A stretch of 64,000 nt of DNA from CAIWHR01 sp963816925 (lineage in GTDB: Bacteria; Pseudomonadota; Gammaproteobacteria; Burkholderiales; Casimicrobiaceae). The stretch lies in assembly GCA_963816925.1 (NCBI GenBank), contig CAWFMY010000035.1, positions 84,768 to 148,767 on the forward strand, in the 5' to 3' direction. Under the pieces are notes generated by a model, which saw nothing but the letters and a program-made list of their open reading frames with translations, did no database searches and was not told the origin of the DNA. Shown here one piece after another: positions 28,047 through 37,822 of the stretch. The translations under genes were made by a program, and so were the position numbers. Position 1 is the first letter of the stretch. Every line of letters begins with the position of its first letter.

Positions 28047-29461
28047 CGATGTTTCGCCTGTTCTTGCGCGCGATAGAGCTCGCGGAACGTTCTGCCCGTC
28101 GGCGCCGGCAGGTCGCGGCCGTCGGTCCAGCCGCTCGCCAGCGGCAGCTTATGGATCATGCCGTCGCGGCCGCCCCACCATTTCATCATGCGCACGCCGA
28201 TCTTCGTCCCCCATCCATAGAGCGCGGGATGTTGCGCGACCCACGACCACGTCGCCAGCCCCGCCCGCTCGGACCATGGCCGCAGCCCCGTCTCGAACGC
28301 CTTTTCGCGCAGCTTGCGCTGCAGGTCGGGCAACGGGATCCGCACCGGGCAGACAACGCCGCACTGGTTGCACAGCGTCGATGCCGCCGGGAGGTCCTGC
28401 GCCTTGTCGAGTCCGACGTACATCGGCGTCAGGATCGATCCGATCGGCCCCGGATAGACCCAGCCGTACGAGTGGCCGCCGACGTTCTGGTAGACGGGAC
28501 AGTGATTCATGCACGCGCCGCAGCGGATGCAGCGCAGCGCCTCGCGCACGTCGCTCGCCAGCACCGCCGTGCGGCCGCTGTCGACAAGGATGAAGTACAT
28601 GTGCTCGGCGCCGTTGAACTCGCCTGCGCCCTTCGGCCCGGTCAGGATGTCCACGTAGTTCGAGATCGACTGTCCGGTCGACGAGCGCGGCAGCAGGCGC
28701 ATCAGGGTGGCGACGTCTTCCAGCGTGGGCACGATCTTCTCGATGCCGGAAATCGCGACGTGCACTTTCGGCAGCGTCGTCGTCAGCGTGGCGTTGCCTT
28801 CGTTGGTGACGAGCACGACCGAGCCCGTCTCGGCAACGAAGAAATTGCCGCCCGAGATGCCCATGTCGGCGCTGAGGTAGTGCTGGCGCAGGACGCCGCG
28901 CGCCTCGAGGCACAATTCGTCGATGCCGGTTTTTACGGGCGTGCCATGCGCCTTGTGGAAGAGATCGGCGACCTCCTCCTTCGACTTGTGCAGCGCCGGA
29001 CCGATGATGTGCGACGGCGGCTCGTAGTCGTTGATCTGCAGGATGTACTCGCCGAGGTCGGTCTCGACGACCTTCATGCCGGCACCCTCTATCGCGTGGT
29101 CGAGCGCGGATTCCTCCGAGACCATCGACTTCGACTTGATGATCTTCTTCACCGCGTGCTTCGCGGCGATTTCCAGGACCAGCGCGTTGACATCCGCGGG
29201 CGTCTCGGCCCACAGCACGGTGGCGCCGCGCGCGGTCGCGTTACGCTCGAATGTCTCGAGCCAGACGTCGAGATTCTCGAGCGCGCGGTTGCGGATCGCC
29301 TTGCCGGCGTCGCGGGTGCCTTCGAAGTCGTCGAGCTCGACCAGCGACGCGCGCCGCTTGGCGACGAACTTGCCCTGCATCTTCTTCAGGTTGTGCTGGA
29401 GCCGCTCGTCGTGCAGCTTGACGTGCGCGCGCTCCTTGAAGTGCATCGAGGTGACTTGCAT
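28043..29461 (-). CDS. lutB: lactate utilization iron-sulfur protein B
   Basis: LutB/YkgF family: an N-terminal LUD-like domain followed by ferredoxin-type clusters. Seen are AETGSVVLVTNEGNATL, then the first cluster RCGACMNHCPVYQN and the second LCNQCGVVCPVRIPLPDL. Length 472 aa is normal. It shuttles electrons from hydroxyacid oxidation together with LutA and LutC. Its start overlaps the lutA stop by one base, and its own stop overlaps the aminotransferase start, so translation is coupled on both sides. Confidence 0.94.
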   Translation of the reverse strand: MQVTSMHFKERAHVKLHDERLQHNLKKMQGKFVAKRRASLVELDDFEGTRDAGKAIRNRALENLDVWLETFERNATARGATVLWAETPADVNALVLEIAAKHAVKKIIKSKSMVSEESALDHAIEGAGMKVVETDLGEYILQINDYEPPSHIIGPALHKSKEEVADLFHKAHGTPVKTGIDELCLEARGVLRQHYLSADMGISGGNFFVAETGSVVLVTNEGNATLTTTLPKVHVAISGIEKIVPTLEDVATLMRLLPRSSTGQSISNYVDILTGPKGAGEFNGAEHMYFILVDSGRTAVLASDVREALRCIRCGACMNHCPVYQNVGGHSYGWVYPGPIGSILTPMYVGLDKAQDLPAASTLCNQCGVVCPVRIPLPDLQRKLREKAFETGLRPWSERAGLATWSWVAQHPALYGWGTKIGVRMMKWWGGRDGMIHKLPLASGWTDGRDLPAPTGRTFRELYRAQEQAKHR

Positions 29462-30189
29462 CAGCTGGCCTTGCCGGTAAGCACCTCGGCCACATGGAGC
29501 ACCCGGGTCTTCGTATCGCCGCGCCGCCGCAGCCTGCCTTCGATGTTCAGCATGCAGCCGAGGTCGCCCAGCACGACCGCATCAGCATGCGTCGCCACGA
29601 CCGCCTCGCATTTGTTGTCGGCGAGGCGCGACGAAATCTCGCCGAACTTGATCGCGAACGTGCCGCCGAAGCCGCAGCAGACTTCGCACTCCGCCATCTC
29701 GTTGAGCGTTACGCCGGGCATCTTTGCGAGCAGCGCACGCGGCTGCTTCTTGACGCCCATCTCGCGCAGGCCGGCACAGCTGTCGTGATAGGTGATCGTG
29801 CCGTCGAAGCGGCCGGGAACCTTGTCCAACGCCAGCTTCTCGACCAGGAACGCCGTGAGCTCCCAGGTCTTCGCGGCCAGCGCATCGACGCGCTTCGCCA
29901 TCGCCGGGTCGTCGGTGAAGAGGTCAGCATAGTGCGTCTTGATCATGCCGCTGCAGGAGCCGGACGGCGCGACGAGATAGTCGCAGCCCTCGAATTCCGC
30001 CACGACCTTGGCCGCGAGGGCCTTCGCGTCAGCGCGGTCGCCGGAGTTGTACGCCGGTTGCCCGCAGCACGTCTGGGTCGGCGGCACGAAGACCTGCGCA
30101 CCGCCGGCTTCGAGCAACTCGATCGCCGCGAAGCCGATCGAGGGCCGCATCAGGTCGACGAGGCAGGTGACGAAAAAGCCGACGCGCAT
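29461..30189 (-). CDS. lutA: lactate utilization CCG-domain protein A
   Basis: LutA/YkgE family, related to GlpC and HdrB. It carries two CCG-type cysteine motifs: TCCGQPAYNSGD near residue 50 and CEVCCGFGGTF in the second half, plus the conserved HDSCAGLRE. Start chosen at 30189 (MRVGFFVTCLVDLMRP), the usual opening; an ATG 14 codons upstream is less likely. It is the first gene of lutA-lutB-aminotransferase-lutC and begins only 59 nt after nuoN ends on the same strand, without an obvious terminator between. Confidence 0.94.
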   Translation of the reverse strand: MRVGFFVTCLVDLMRPSIGFAAIELLEAGGAQVFVPPTQTCCGQPAYNSGDRADAKALAAKVVAEFEGCDYLVAPSGSCSGMIKTHYADLFTDDPAMAKRVDALAAKTWELTAFLVEKLALDKVPGRFDGTITYHDSCAGLREMGVKKQPRALLAKMPGVTLNEMAECEVCCGFGGTFAIKFGEISSRLADNKCEAVVATHADAVVLGDLGCMLNIEGRLRRRGDTKTRVLHVAEVLTGKAS

Positions 30190-30248
30190 GGCGGGGACCG
30201 TTCGGGCGAGGGATGTGTCCGCGAGCGGCAAATCTTAGCACGCGGCCA

Positions 30249-31695
30249 CTAGACAAATCCGGACAACACGAGCGCGCCAAAGCAGATTTCCACCAGCCGC
30301 TGCGGGAACATGCCGAGGAAGACCAGCGCGAGCCCGTTCGCCGAAAGGAAGGCCTGGTTGTCGAGCCGGGCGACGATCGGCGCGTGATCCGTCGGCTCGT
30401 CGAAATACATGAGCTTCACGATGCGCAGGTAGTAGAACGCGCCCACCAGCGACGACAGGACCGCAACGACGGCGAGCCAGACGTACCCGGCGCCCACCGC
30501 AGCCATGATCACCGAGAACTTCGCGTAAAAGCCGATCGTCGGCGGAATGCCCGCGAGCGAGAACATCACGATCAGCATCATCAGCGCCCACCACGGCGAC
30601 CGGCGGTTGAGGCCCTTGAAGTCGTCGATCTGGTCGGCCTCGAAACCCGGCGCGCGACAGCAGCATCACGATGCCGAAGGAGGCAAGGGTCGTCAGTACG
30701 TACGCCACCGAGTAGAACATCGCCGCCGTGAACCCATCGAGGTTCCCCGCGAGGAACCCCATCAGCATGAAGCCCATGTTGGCGATCGTCGAGTACGCCA
30801 GCATCCGCTTGATGTTCGTCTGGGCAATCGCGATCACGTTGCCGAGGACCATCGAGAGCAGCGAAAGCACGATCAGCATGTCCTGCCAGTCGAGCGCGAG
30901 GTCGCCGAGCGCAATGGCCAGGAGCCGCATCATGAACGCGAACGCGGCGAGCTTGGGCGCCGTGCCGATCAGCAGCGTCACCGCGGTCGGCGCGCCGTCG
31001 TAAACGTCCGGCACCCACATGTGGTACGGCACCGCGCCCAGCTTGAAGCCGATCCCCGAGACGACGAACACCAGGCCGAAGAGCAGGATCATCGGATTGC
31101 CCTGGTGCGACAGCACCGCCACGCCCACCTGCACGAGGTCGAGCGAGCCCGTCGCGCCGTAGATCATCGACATTCCGTAGAGCAGCATGCCCGACGCCAG
31201 CGCGCCCAGCACGAAATACTTCATCGCGGCCTCGGACGCCTGCTTCGACGTCCGGTGCATCGCGACCATCGCATAGAGCGACAGCGCCTGCAGCTCGAGC
31301 CCCATGTACAGAGTGATGAAGTTGCCGGCCGAGATCATCACCATCATCCCGAGCAGCGTCGTGAGCGCGAGCACGAAGGTTTCGCCGCGGAAGAGTCCGC
31401 GCGCTTCGAGATAGCCCCGTGAATAGAAGAGCGTGAGCGACACCGCAATGCAGGTAAAGAAACGGAACACGTCCGACAGCATGTCGTCGATGACCATGCC
31501 GTTCATCGCCCGCACCGGCTCGCCCGCCGCGGTCGCGTAAACGAGCCACGCCGCGACAAGAAGGGCCAGCTGCGTCAGCCAGAAGCTCAGGTGCCGCAGG
31601 CGGTCGGGCAGGAAGGCGTCGAGCACCAGGATCGCGCACGCCGCGCCCAGCACGATCGCTTCGGGCAGGACGGACAGGAAATTGAGCGTGCTCAT
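30249..31695 (-). CDS. nuoN: NADH-quinone oxidoreductase subunit N, one frameshift
   Basis: Antiporter-like membrane subunit of complex I. The first part (MSTLNFLSVLPEAIVLGA onwards) includes GIGFKLGAVPYHMWVPDVYD, the conserved Lys/His-bearing helix region, and MLAYSTIANMGFMLMGFLAG. After LLSRAGF the frame breaks near 30646. The continuation (DDFKGLNRRSPWWALMM, then FSLAGIPPTIGFYAKFSVI) is in the next frame to the stop at 30249. One extra T in a GGGTTTC run (minus strand) explains it. Because the gene is essential to an otherwise intact operon, I read this as a sequence error. Confidence 0.88.
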
Positions 31696-31711
31696 CGTGG
31701 GCATGGGGCGA

Positions 31712-33181
31712 TCACAGTTTGACGCGCGCGACGTGCGCCAGGAGGTCGGTCACCGACGCGTGCATGACGTCGATGAAGGGCTTCGGCCACACGCCCATCC
31801 ACAGCACCAGCGCAGCCACGCTCGCGAGGAGCCAGAACTCGCGGCGGTTGAGGTCGGTCAGCTTCGCGACGCGGTCGTTCGCCACCGCGCCGTAAATCAC
31901 GCGCTTGTACATCCACAGCGTGTAGGCGGCGCCGAGGATCATGATCGTCGCCGCGGTGAAGCCGAGCCAGAAGTTCACTTTGACCGATGCGAGGATCACC
32001 ATGAATTCGCCGACGAATCCGGACGTCGCCGGAAGGCCCGCATTGGCCATGGCGAACAGCATCATGAACGCGGCGAACCTGGGCATCGTGTTCACCACGC
32101 CCCCGTAGTCGGCGATCTGCCGGCTGTGCATGCGGTCGTACATCACGCCCACGCAGAGGAACATCGCCGCCGAGACGAAGCCGTGCGAGATCATCTGCAC
32201 GAGGCCGCCTTCCATTCCCAGCGTGCTGAACAGGAAGAAGCCCAGCGTGACGAAGCCCATGTGCGAGATCGACGAGTAGGCGATCAGCTTCTTCATGTCG
32301 CCCTGGACCAGCGCCACGAAGCCGATGTAGACGATGGCGATCAGCGACAGCGTGATCACGAATCCGGACAGGTACCTGGAGGCATCGGGCACGATCGGCA
32401 GGATGAAGCGGACGAAGCCGTACGCGCCGATCTTAAGCGTTATCGCCGCCAGGATCACCGAGCCGCCCGTCGGCGCCTCGACGTGCGCGTCGGGCAGCCA
32501 GGTATGCACCGGCCACATCGGCACCTTGACCGAGAAGGACAGGAAGAACGCGACGAAAAGCAGGATCTGCACGTTGAGCGCCAGCGGCACCTCGTACCAC
32601 GCGAGGATCGAGAACGAGTTCGAAACGTTGTAGAGGTAGATCAGCGCCACCAGCATCAGCAGCGAACCCAGCAGCGTGTAGAGGAAGAACTTGATCGCCG
32701 CATAGACGCGGTTCGGCCCGCCCCAGATGCCGATGATGAGGTACATCGGGATCAGCATCGCCTCGAAGAACGTGTAGAAGAGGATGCCGTCGAGCGCGCA
32801 GAACGCGCCGTTGATGAGCCCCGACTGGATGAGGAACGCGGCCATGTACTGAGACACGCGCGACTCGATCACCTCCCAGCCCGCCCAGACGACGACGAGG
32901 GTCATCAGGCTGTTCAGCAGCACGAACAGCATCGAGATGCCGTCCACGCCCAGGAAGTAGTAGATGTGGAAATTCGGGATCCAGTCCGCATACTCGACGA
33001 ACTGCATGTCCGACGTGTCGGGCACGAAATTCAGCCACAGCGGAAGCGTGACGAGGAAGCCCAGCGCCGAGCCCAGCAGCGCGAGCCAACGGGCATGCCG
33101 GGCGTTGGCGTCGCCCCGCACCGTCAGCACGGCAACGCCGGCGACGATCGGGACCCAGATGGCGAGGGAGAGAAGGTGCAT
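31712..33181 (-). CDS. nuoM: NADH-quinone oxidoreductase subunit M
   Basis: 489-residue antiporter-like, proton-pumping subunit of complex I with about 14 TM segments. Diagnostic pieces are YADWIPNFHIYYFLGVDGIS, FYTFFEAMLIPMYLIIG with the conserved Glu, VPMWPVHTWLPDAHVEAPT, and KLIAYSSISHMGFVTLG. It is intact, sits 13 nt after nuoL, and is followed by nuoN 16 nt later. Confidence 0.97.
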   Translation of the reverse strand: MHLLSLAIWVPIVAGVAVLTVRGDANARHARWLALLGSALGFLVTLPLWLNFVPDTSDMQFVEYADWIPNFHIYYFLGVDGISMLFVLLNSLMTLVVVWAGWEVIESRVSQYMAAFLIQSGLINGAFCALDGILFYTFFEAMLIPMYLIIGIWGGPNRVYAAIKFFLYTLLGSLLMLVALIYLYNVSNSFSILAWYEVPLALNVQILLFVAFFLSFSVKVPMWPVHTWLPDAHVEAPTGGSVILAAITLKIGAYGFVRFILPIVPDASRYLSGFVITLSLIAIVYIGFVALVQGDMKKLIAYSSISHMGFVTLGFFLFSTLGMEGGLVQMISHGFVSAAMFLCVGVMYDRMHSRQIADYGGVVNTMPRFAAFMMLFAMANAGLPATSGFVGEFMVILASVKVNFWLGFTAATIMILGAAYTLWMYKRVIYGAVANDRVAKLTDLNRREFWLLASVAALVLWMGVWPKPFIDVMHASVTDLLAHVARVKL

Positions 33182-33194
33182 CGCGGTCGTTGCC

Positions 33195-35198
33195 TCAGCG
33201 CAGCGTCCACCACGACAGCAGCGCGAAGAGGCCGACGATCATCGTGAAGGCATAGTGGTAGACGTAACCGGACTGCATGTGCCGCAGCAGCGCGGATGCG
33301 AGCGCGACGGTCCGTGCCGTCCCGTTGACGAAAAAGCCGTCGATGATCGACTTGTCGCCGACGTCCGACAGGAACGTGCCGATGCGGCGGAAGCCGCCGG
33401 CGAAGAACCAGTCGTTGAACCGGTCGAAGTAGTACTTGTTGTCGAGCAGCGTGTAGAGCCAGCCCGCCGATTTCCGGATCCGCGCCGGCAGCGCCGGGTT
33501 CAGGAGGTAGCAGTACCACGCCGTCGCGATGCCGGCGACCGCGAGCCAGAACGGAAGGCTCGTGAAAGCATGCATCACGAACGGCACGATCCCGGGCCAC
33601 TCCTCCCGGAGCTTCTCCATCGCCGGGTGCGACAGCACGACCGTGATCGAATCACCGTAATAGCCGCCGATCAGAATCGGCTCGACATACGACCACCCCG
33701 CATACACCGAGGGAATCGCAAGCAGGATCAACGGTACCGTCACGACCCACGGGCTTTCCCTGGGCTTCTCGCCGGGCGGCAGTCCGTGGTGCTCATCGCC
33801 GGCATGCGTGGCATCGTGGTGATGGGCGTCGGCCGTGAATCGCTCGTCGCCGTGAAATGCGAGGAACAGCATCCGGAATGAGTAGAACGCGGTGACGAAC
33901 ACGCCAGCCGTCACTGCGAAATACGCGTAGGCGTGGCCGGGGACGTTTGCGAAATGGACCGCCTCGATGATCAGGTCCTTCGAGTAGAACCCGGCAAAGG
34001 GCGGGATGCCGGCCAGCGCGAGCGAGCCGATCACCGCGGTCCAGTAGGTGATCGGCATGTATTTGCGCAGGCCGCCCATCCGGCGCAGGTCCTGCTCGTG
34101 GTGCAGCGCGATGATCACCGACCCCGCGCCGAGGAACAGCAGCGCCTTGAAGAACGCATGGGTCATCAGATGGAAGATCGCCACCGAGTACGCCGAGACG
34201 CCCAGCGCGACCGTCATGTAGCCCAGCTGCGACAGCGTCGAATAGGCGATCACCCGCTTGATGTCGTTCTGGACGATGCCGAGGAAGCCCATGAAGAGCG
34301 CCGTCGTCGCGCCGATGATCGTGACGAATCCGAGCGCGGTATCCGAGAGCTCGAACAGCGGGCTCATCCGCGCGACCATGAAGATGCCGGCGGTCACCAT
34401 CGTCGCCGCGTGGATCAGCGCGGAAATCGGCGTCGGGCCCTCCATCGAGTCCGGCAGCCAGACGTGCAGCGGCATCTGCGCGCTCTTGCCCATCGCGCCG
34501 ACGAAGAGGCAGATGCAGATGACGCTCATCAGCATCCACTGCGACTTGCCGAGCAGATTGACGGTCGTCGTGGCGAGCTCCGGCGCCCGCGCGAATACGG
34601 TCGCATAGTCGAGCGTGCCGAAATGCGCCAGTACCAGCCCGATCCCCAGCACGAAGCCGAAGTCGCCGACCCGGTTGGCGAGGAAGGCCTTCAGGTTGGC
34701 GTAAATGGCCGTCGGCCGCTCGTACCAGAAGCCGATCAGCAGGTACGACACGAGCCCGACCGCCTCCCAGCCGAAGAAAAGCTGGAGAAAATTGTTGCTC
34801 ATCACCAGCATCAGCATGCTGAACGTGAAGAGCGAGATGTAGCTGAAAAAACGCGTGTAGCCCGGGTCGTCGGCCATGTAGCCGATCGTGTAGACGTGCA
34901 CCATCAGCGAAACGAAGGTGACGACAAGCAGCATCGTCGTCGTCAGCGGATCGATCAGGAAGCCGATCGCGAGCTTGAGGTCGCCCGATTGCAGCCACGT
35001 GTAGACGTCGCCGTTGAAGCTGTTCCCGGCCATGACGTCGCGGAAGATGAAATACGAGGCGACCATCGACACGGCGACGCCGAGGCAGCACAACCAGTGC
35101 GAGGCGCTCCGGCCCAGCCTCGGGCCCCAGAGCCCGACGACGATCGCGGCGGCGAGCGGCGCGAGCGGGACGAGAAGATAGAGTTGCTGCATGGACAT
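33195..35198 (-). CDS. nuoL: NADH-quinone oxidoreductase subunit L
   Basis: 667-residue membrane-arm subunit of complex I, the most distal pump. Visible motifs are GWEAVGLVSYLLIGFWYERP, MPLHVWLPDSMEGPTPISAL, VIAYSTLSQLGYMTVALG and SLALAGIPPFAGFYSKD. The long C-terminal amphipathic helix region that runs along the membrane arm is present (residues about 510-590). Intact frame, 9 nt after nuoK. Confidence 0.97.
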   Translation of the reverse strand: MSMQQLYLLVPLAPLAAAIVVGLWGPRLGRSASHWLCCLGVAVSMVASYFIFRDVMAGNSFNGDVYTWLQSGDLKLAIGFLIDPLTTTMLLVVTFVSLMVHVYTIGYMADDPGYTRFFSYISLFTFSMLMLVMSNNFLQLFFGWEAVGLVSYLLIGFWYERPTAIYANLKAFLANRVGDFGFVLGIGLVLAHFGTLDYATVFARAPELATTTVNLLGKSQWMLMSVICICLFVGAMGKSAQMPLHVWLPDSMEGPTPISALIHAATMVTAGIFMVARMSPLFELSDTALGFVTIIGATTALFMGFLGIVQNDIKRVIAYSTLSQLGYMTVALGVSAYSVAIFHLMTHAFFKALLFLGAGSVIIALHHEQDLRRMGGLRKYMPITYWTAVIGSLALAGIPPFAGFYSKDLIIEAVHFANVPGHAYAYFAVTAGVFVTAFYSFRMLFLAFHGDERFTADAHHHDATHAGDEHHGLPPGEKPRESPWVVTVPLILLAIPSVYAGWSYVEPILIGGYYGDSITVVLSHPAMEKLREEWPGIVPFVMHAFTSLPFWLAVAGIATAWYCYLLNPALPARIRKSAGWLYTLLDNKYYFDRFNDWFFAGGFRRIGTFLSDVGDKSIIDGFFVNGTARTVALASALLRHMQSGYVYHYAFTMIVGLFALLSWWTLR

Positions 35199-35207
35199 GT
35201 CGCGCCG

Positions 35208-35531
35208 TCAGCCCTTGAGCTCGTCGAGGTCCTCGACGTCGATCGAACCGACGTTGCGGAAGAGCAGGACCAGGATCGCGAGCCCGATCGCGGATTCGGC
35301 GGCGGCGACGGTCAGGATGAAGAACACGAACACCTGGCCCGCCATGTCGTCGAGGAAGCTCGAGAACGCGATGAAGTTGAGGTTGACGGCAAGCAGCATC
35401 AGCTCGATCGCCATCAGCAGGATGATCACGTTGCGGCGATTGAGGAAGATGCCCGCCATGCTGATGGCGAACAGGACGGCCCCCAGCACAAGGTAGTGCG
35501 ACAGCGTCGGCGGCGCGGCAAGGAAAGACAA
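35208..35531 (-). CDS. nuoK: NADH-quinone oxidoreductase subunit K
   Basis: Small three-TM subunit. The LSHYLVLGAVLFAISMAGIF helix, then NVIILLMAIELMLLAVNLNF with the conserved Glu used for proton transfer, and the AESAIGLAILVLLFRN helix match the family well. 107 aa. Confidence 0.97.
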   Translation of the reverse strand: MSFLAAPPTLSHYLVLGAVLFAISMAGIFLNRRNVIILLMAIELMLLAVNLNFIAFSSFLDDMAGQVFVFFILTVAAAESAIGLAILVLLFRNVGSIDVEDLDELKG

Positions 35532-35559
35532 AGGGGCTCCCGGGGCGGAATACGGCGTG

Positions 35560-36163
35560 CTATGTGTCGTTTTTCTCGGAGGGCATGGAAAGCACGCGCA
35601 CCCGGTCCTGCGCCCGGATTCTCACCTGCTTGCCGGGATCCTGGTATTTCGTCTCGCGGCGGCGGCGATGCGTCAGGGCGATGGCCGCGATGATCGCCAC
35701 CAGCAGCACCACCGCGGCGATCTCGAACGGGTAGACATAGTCGGTGTAGAGGAGCGCGCCGAGCGCCTTCGTGTTGCTGCCCCCTGTCGGCGCCGGCGCC
35801 GTCGCGACCGCCACGCCGACCGGCTTGTTGCCGAGAAGCACCAGCGCCATCTCGACCAGCACCAGCACGAACACGGTCGCGCCGACCGGGAGGTAGCTCT
35901 TGAACTGCGTGCGCAGGTTGTCGAAATTGACGTCGAGCATCATCACGACGAACAGGAACAGCACCATCACCGCGCCGACGTAGACCAGCACCAGGGCAAT
36001 GGCGAGGAATTCGGCGCGCAGCATCAGCCAGTGCGCGGCCGCGGTGAAGAACGCGAGCACGAGCCACAGCGCCGCGTGCACGGGGTTGCGCGCCGTGACG
36101 ACGCGCAGCGCCGCGAACACGAGGATCGCGGCGAGAGGAGATAGAACAGTGCCGTTTGAACAT
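35560..36163 (-). CDS. nuoJ: NADH-quinone oxidoreductase subunit J, one frameshift near the start
   Basis: Membrane subunit of complex I. From ATG 36163 the reading is MNVQTALFYLL, then the frame breaks near 36135. The remainder (LAAILVFAALRVVTARNPVH, FLAIALVLVYVGAVMVLFLF, PFEIAAVVLLVAIIAAIAL) continues in the next frame to 35560. Adding one G in the CTCTCGCC stretch would restore MNVQTALFYLLSAAILVFAA. Length and helix pattern then match NuoJ, including the pi-bulge helix YVGAVMVLFLFVVMM. Likely a sequence error rather than loss of the gene. Confidence 0.88.
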
Positions 36164-36236
36164 TCATCGCAGGAGGAATGGACCCGTCGCGAGCGCCGGC
36201 AAGGCCTCGCCGCGCGGCGGGCGCCGCGCATCCAAG

Positions 36237-36728
36237 TTAGCGGTATTTCGCATCTGGTTCGCGATCGCTGGCGATCTGCGCCTCGTAGCGGTCGCCGACG
36301 GCGAGCAGCATCTCTTTCGTGTAGTAGAGGTCGCCGCGCTTTTCGCCGTGGTACTCGAGGATGCGCGTCTCCACGATCGAATCGACCGGGCAGCTTTCCT
36401 CGCAGAAGCCGCAGAAGATGCATTTCGTGAGGTCGATGTCGTAGCGCGTCGTCCGTCGCGTGCCGTCGGCGCGCTTCTCGGACTCGATCGTGATCGCGAG
36501 CGCGGGGCAGACCGCCTCGCAGAGCTTGCAGGCGATGCAGCGCTCCTCGCCGTTGGGATAGCGGCGCAGCGCGTGCAGGCCGCGGAAGCGCGGGCTCTGC
36601 GGCGTCTTCTCCTCCGGGAACTGGACCGTGATCTTGCGCGCGAACATGTGACGGCCCGTCAGCATGAGGCCGCGCCACAGCTCGCCCAGGAGCCAGGTAT
36701 TGAGGAATTCGCGCGAGCGTCGGAGCAT
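36237..36728 (-). CDS. nuoI: NADH-quinone oxidoreductase subunit I
   Basis: Peripheral-arm subunit carrying clusters N6a and N6b. Two four-cysteine motifs are visible: CIACKLCEAVCP and CIFCGFCEESCP, each with the usual spacing. Start at 36728 (MLRRSREFLNTWLLGEL) gives 163 aa, the common betaproteobacterial length; a longer in-frame reading extends into nuoH. It follows nuoH by 11 nt. Confidence 0.96.
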   Translation of the reverse strand: MLRRSREFLNTWLLGELWRGLMLTGRHMFARKITVQFPEEKTPQSPRFRGLHALRRYPNGEERCIACKLCEAVCPALAITIESEKRADGTRRTTRYDIDLTKCIFCGFCEESCPVDSIVETRILEYHGEKRGDLYYTKEMLLAVGDRYEAQIASDREPDAKYR

Positions 36729-36739
36729 CGTCGTCGCCG

Positions 36740-37822
36740 TCAATGGAAGAGCCCGGCCCAGCGCGTCTGCATCATCGCGCCGAGGAACACGATCCAGACG
36801 AGCGTCACCGGGATGAACACCTTCCAGCCGAGCCGCATGATCTGGTCGTAGCGATAGCGCGGAAACGTCGCGCGGATCCACAGGAAGAAGAACAGCACGA
36901 CCGACATCTTCCCGAACAGCCAGAGCATGCCGTCGCCGAACGGCGCGGTGCCGCCCATCACCGGCACCCACATCGGGAGCGTCAGGTCGTTGAGCGCGGG
37001 CCACACCGACAGCCAGCCGCCCAGGAACATGACCGAAGCCAGCGCCGAGATCAGGATCATGTTCATGTACTCGGCGAGGAAGAACACCGCGAACGCAACG
37101 CCCGAATACTCGACGTGGAAGCCCGCGACGATTTCCGACTCCCCTTCCGCCACGTCGAATGGATGGCGGTTCGTTTCGGCAACGCCGGAGATCAGGTACA
37201 CGATGAAGAGCGGGAACAAGGGAATGAAGTACCAGTGCGCGAGGCCGCCCTCCTGCCCTTGCACGATGCCGGAAAGGTTCAGCGTGTTCGCCGCCATCAG
37301 CACGCCGACGAGCGCGAAGCCCATGGCGATTTCATAGGAGACGATCTGCGCGGCGGAGCGGAGGCAGCCGAGGAACGCGTACTTGGAATTCGACGCCCAG
37401 CCCGCGAGAATGATCCCGTAGACGCCGATCGACGTCATCGCGAGAACGTAGAGAAGGCCCGCGTTGATGTCCGCGAGCACGACACCGTCCGTGAACGGCA
37501 CGACGGCCCATGCCGCAAGCGCCGGCGCAATGGCAAGGATCGGCGCGATGAAGAACAGGTAGCGGCTGGCGCCGGTCGGCAGCACGATCTCCTTGAAGAT
37601 CAGCTTGAAGACGTCGGCGAACGGCTGCAGCAGCCCGAGCGGACCGACCCGATTCGGGCCGATGCGCACCTGCATCCAGCCGATGACCTTGCGCTCGGCG
37701 AGCGTGAGATAGGCGACGCTCAGGATCAACGGGATGGCGATCGCGACGATCTTCACCAGCGTCCACGCGGTGATCTTGATCGCCGGCCAGGCGGATCCGA
37801 AAAGGGTCGCGAGCCATTCCAT
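36740..37822 (-). CDS. nuoH: NADH-quinone oxidoreductase subunit H
   Basis: Membrane subunit at the quinone site. The conserved loop AYLTLAERKVIGWMQVRIGP is followed by NRVGPLGLLQPFADVFKLIF, then RSAAQIVSYEIAMGFALVGV and AETNRHPFDVAEGESEIVAG. 360 aa with eight TM segments. ATG 37822 shares one base with the nuoG stop; the same open frame extends far upstream antisense-free but those codons belong to nuoG in another frame. Confidence 0.97.
   Translation of the reverse strand: MEWLATLFGSAWPAIKITAWTLVKIVAIAIPLILSVAYLTLAERKVIGWMQVRIGPNRVGPLGLLQPFADVFKLIFKEIVLPTGASRYLFFIAPILAIAPALAAWAVVPFTDGVVLADINAGLLYVLAMTSIGVYGIILAGWASNSKYAFLGCLRSAAQIVSYEIAMGFALVGVLMAANTLNLSGIVQGQEGGLAHWYFIPLFPLFIVYLISGVAETNRHPFDVAEGESEIVAGFHVEYSGVAFAVFFLAEYMNMILISALASVMFLGGWLSVWPALNDLTLPMWVPVMGGTAPFGDGMLWLFGKMSVVLFFFLWIRATFPRYRYDQIMRLGWKVFIPVTLVWIVFLGAMMQTRWAGLFH

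Noticed and set aside
30640..30650. Programmed frameshifting in nuoN (and similarly in nuoJ and secG)
   Set aside because: No slippery heptamer with a downstream structure, and no precedent in these families. A one-base indel is simpler.
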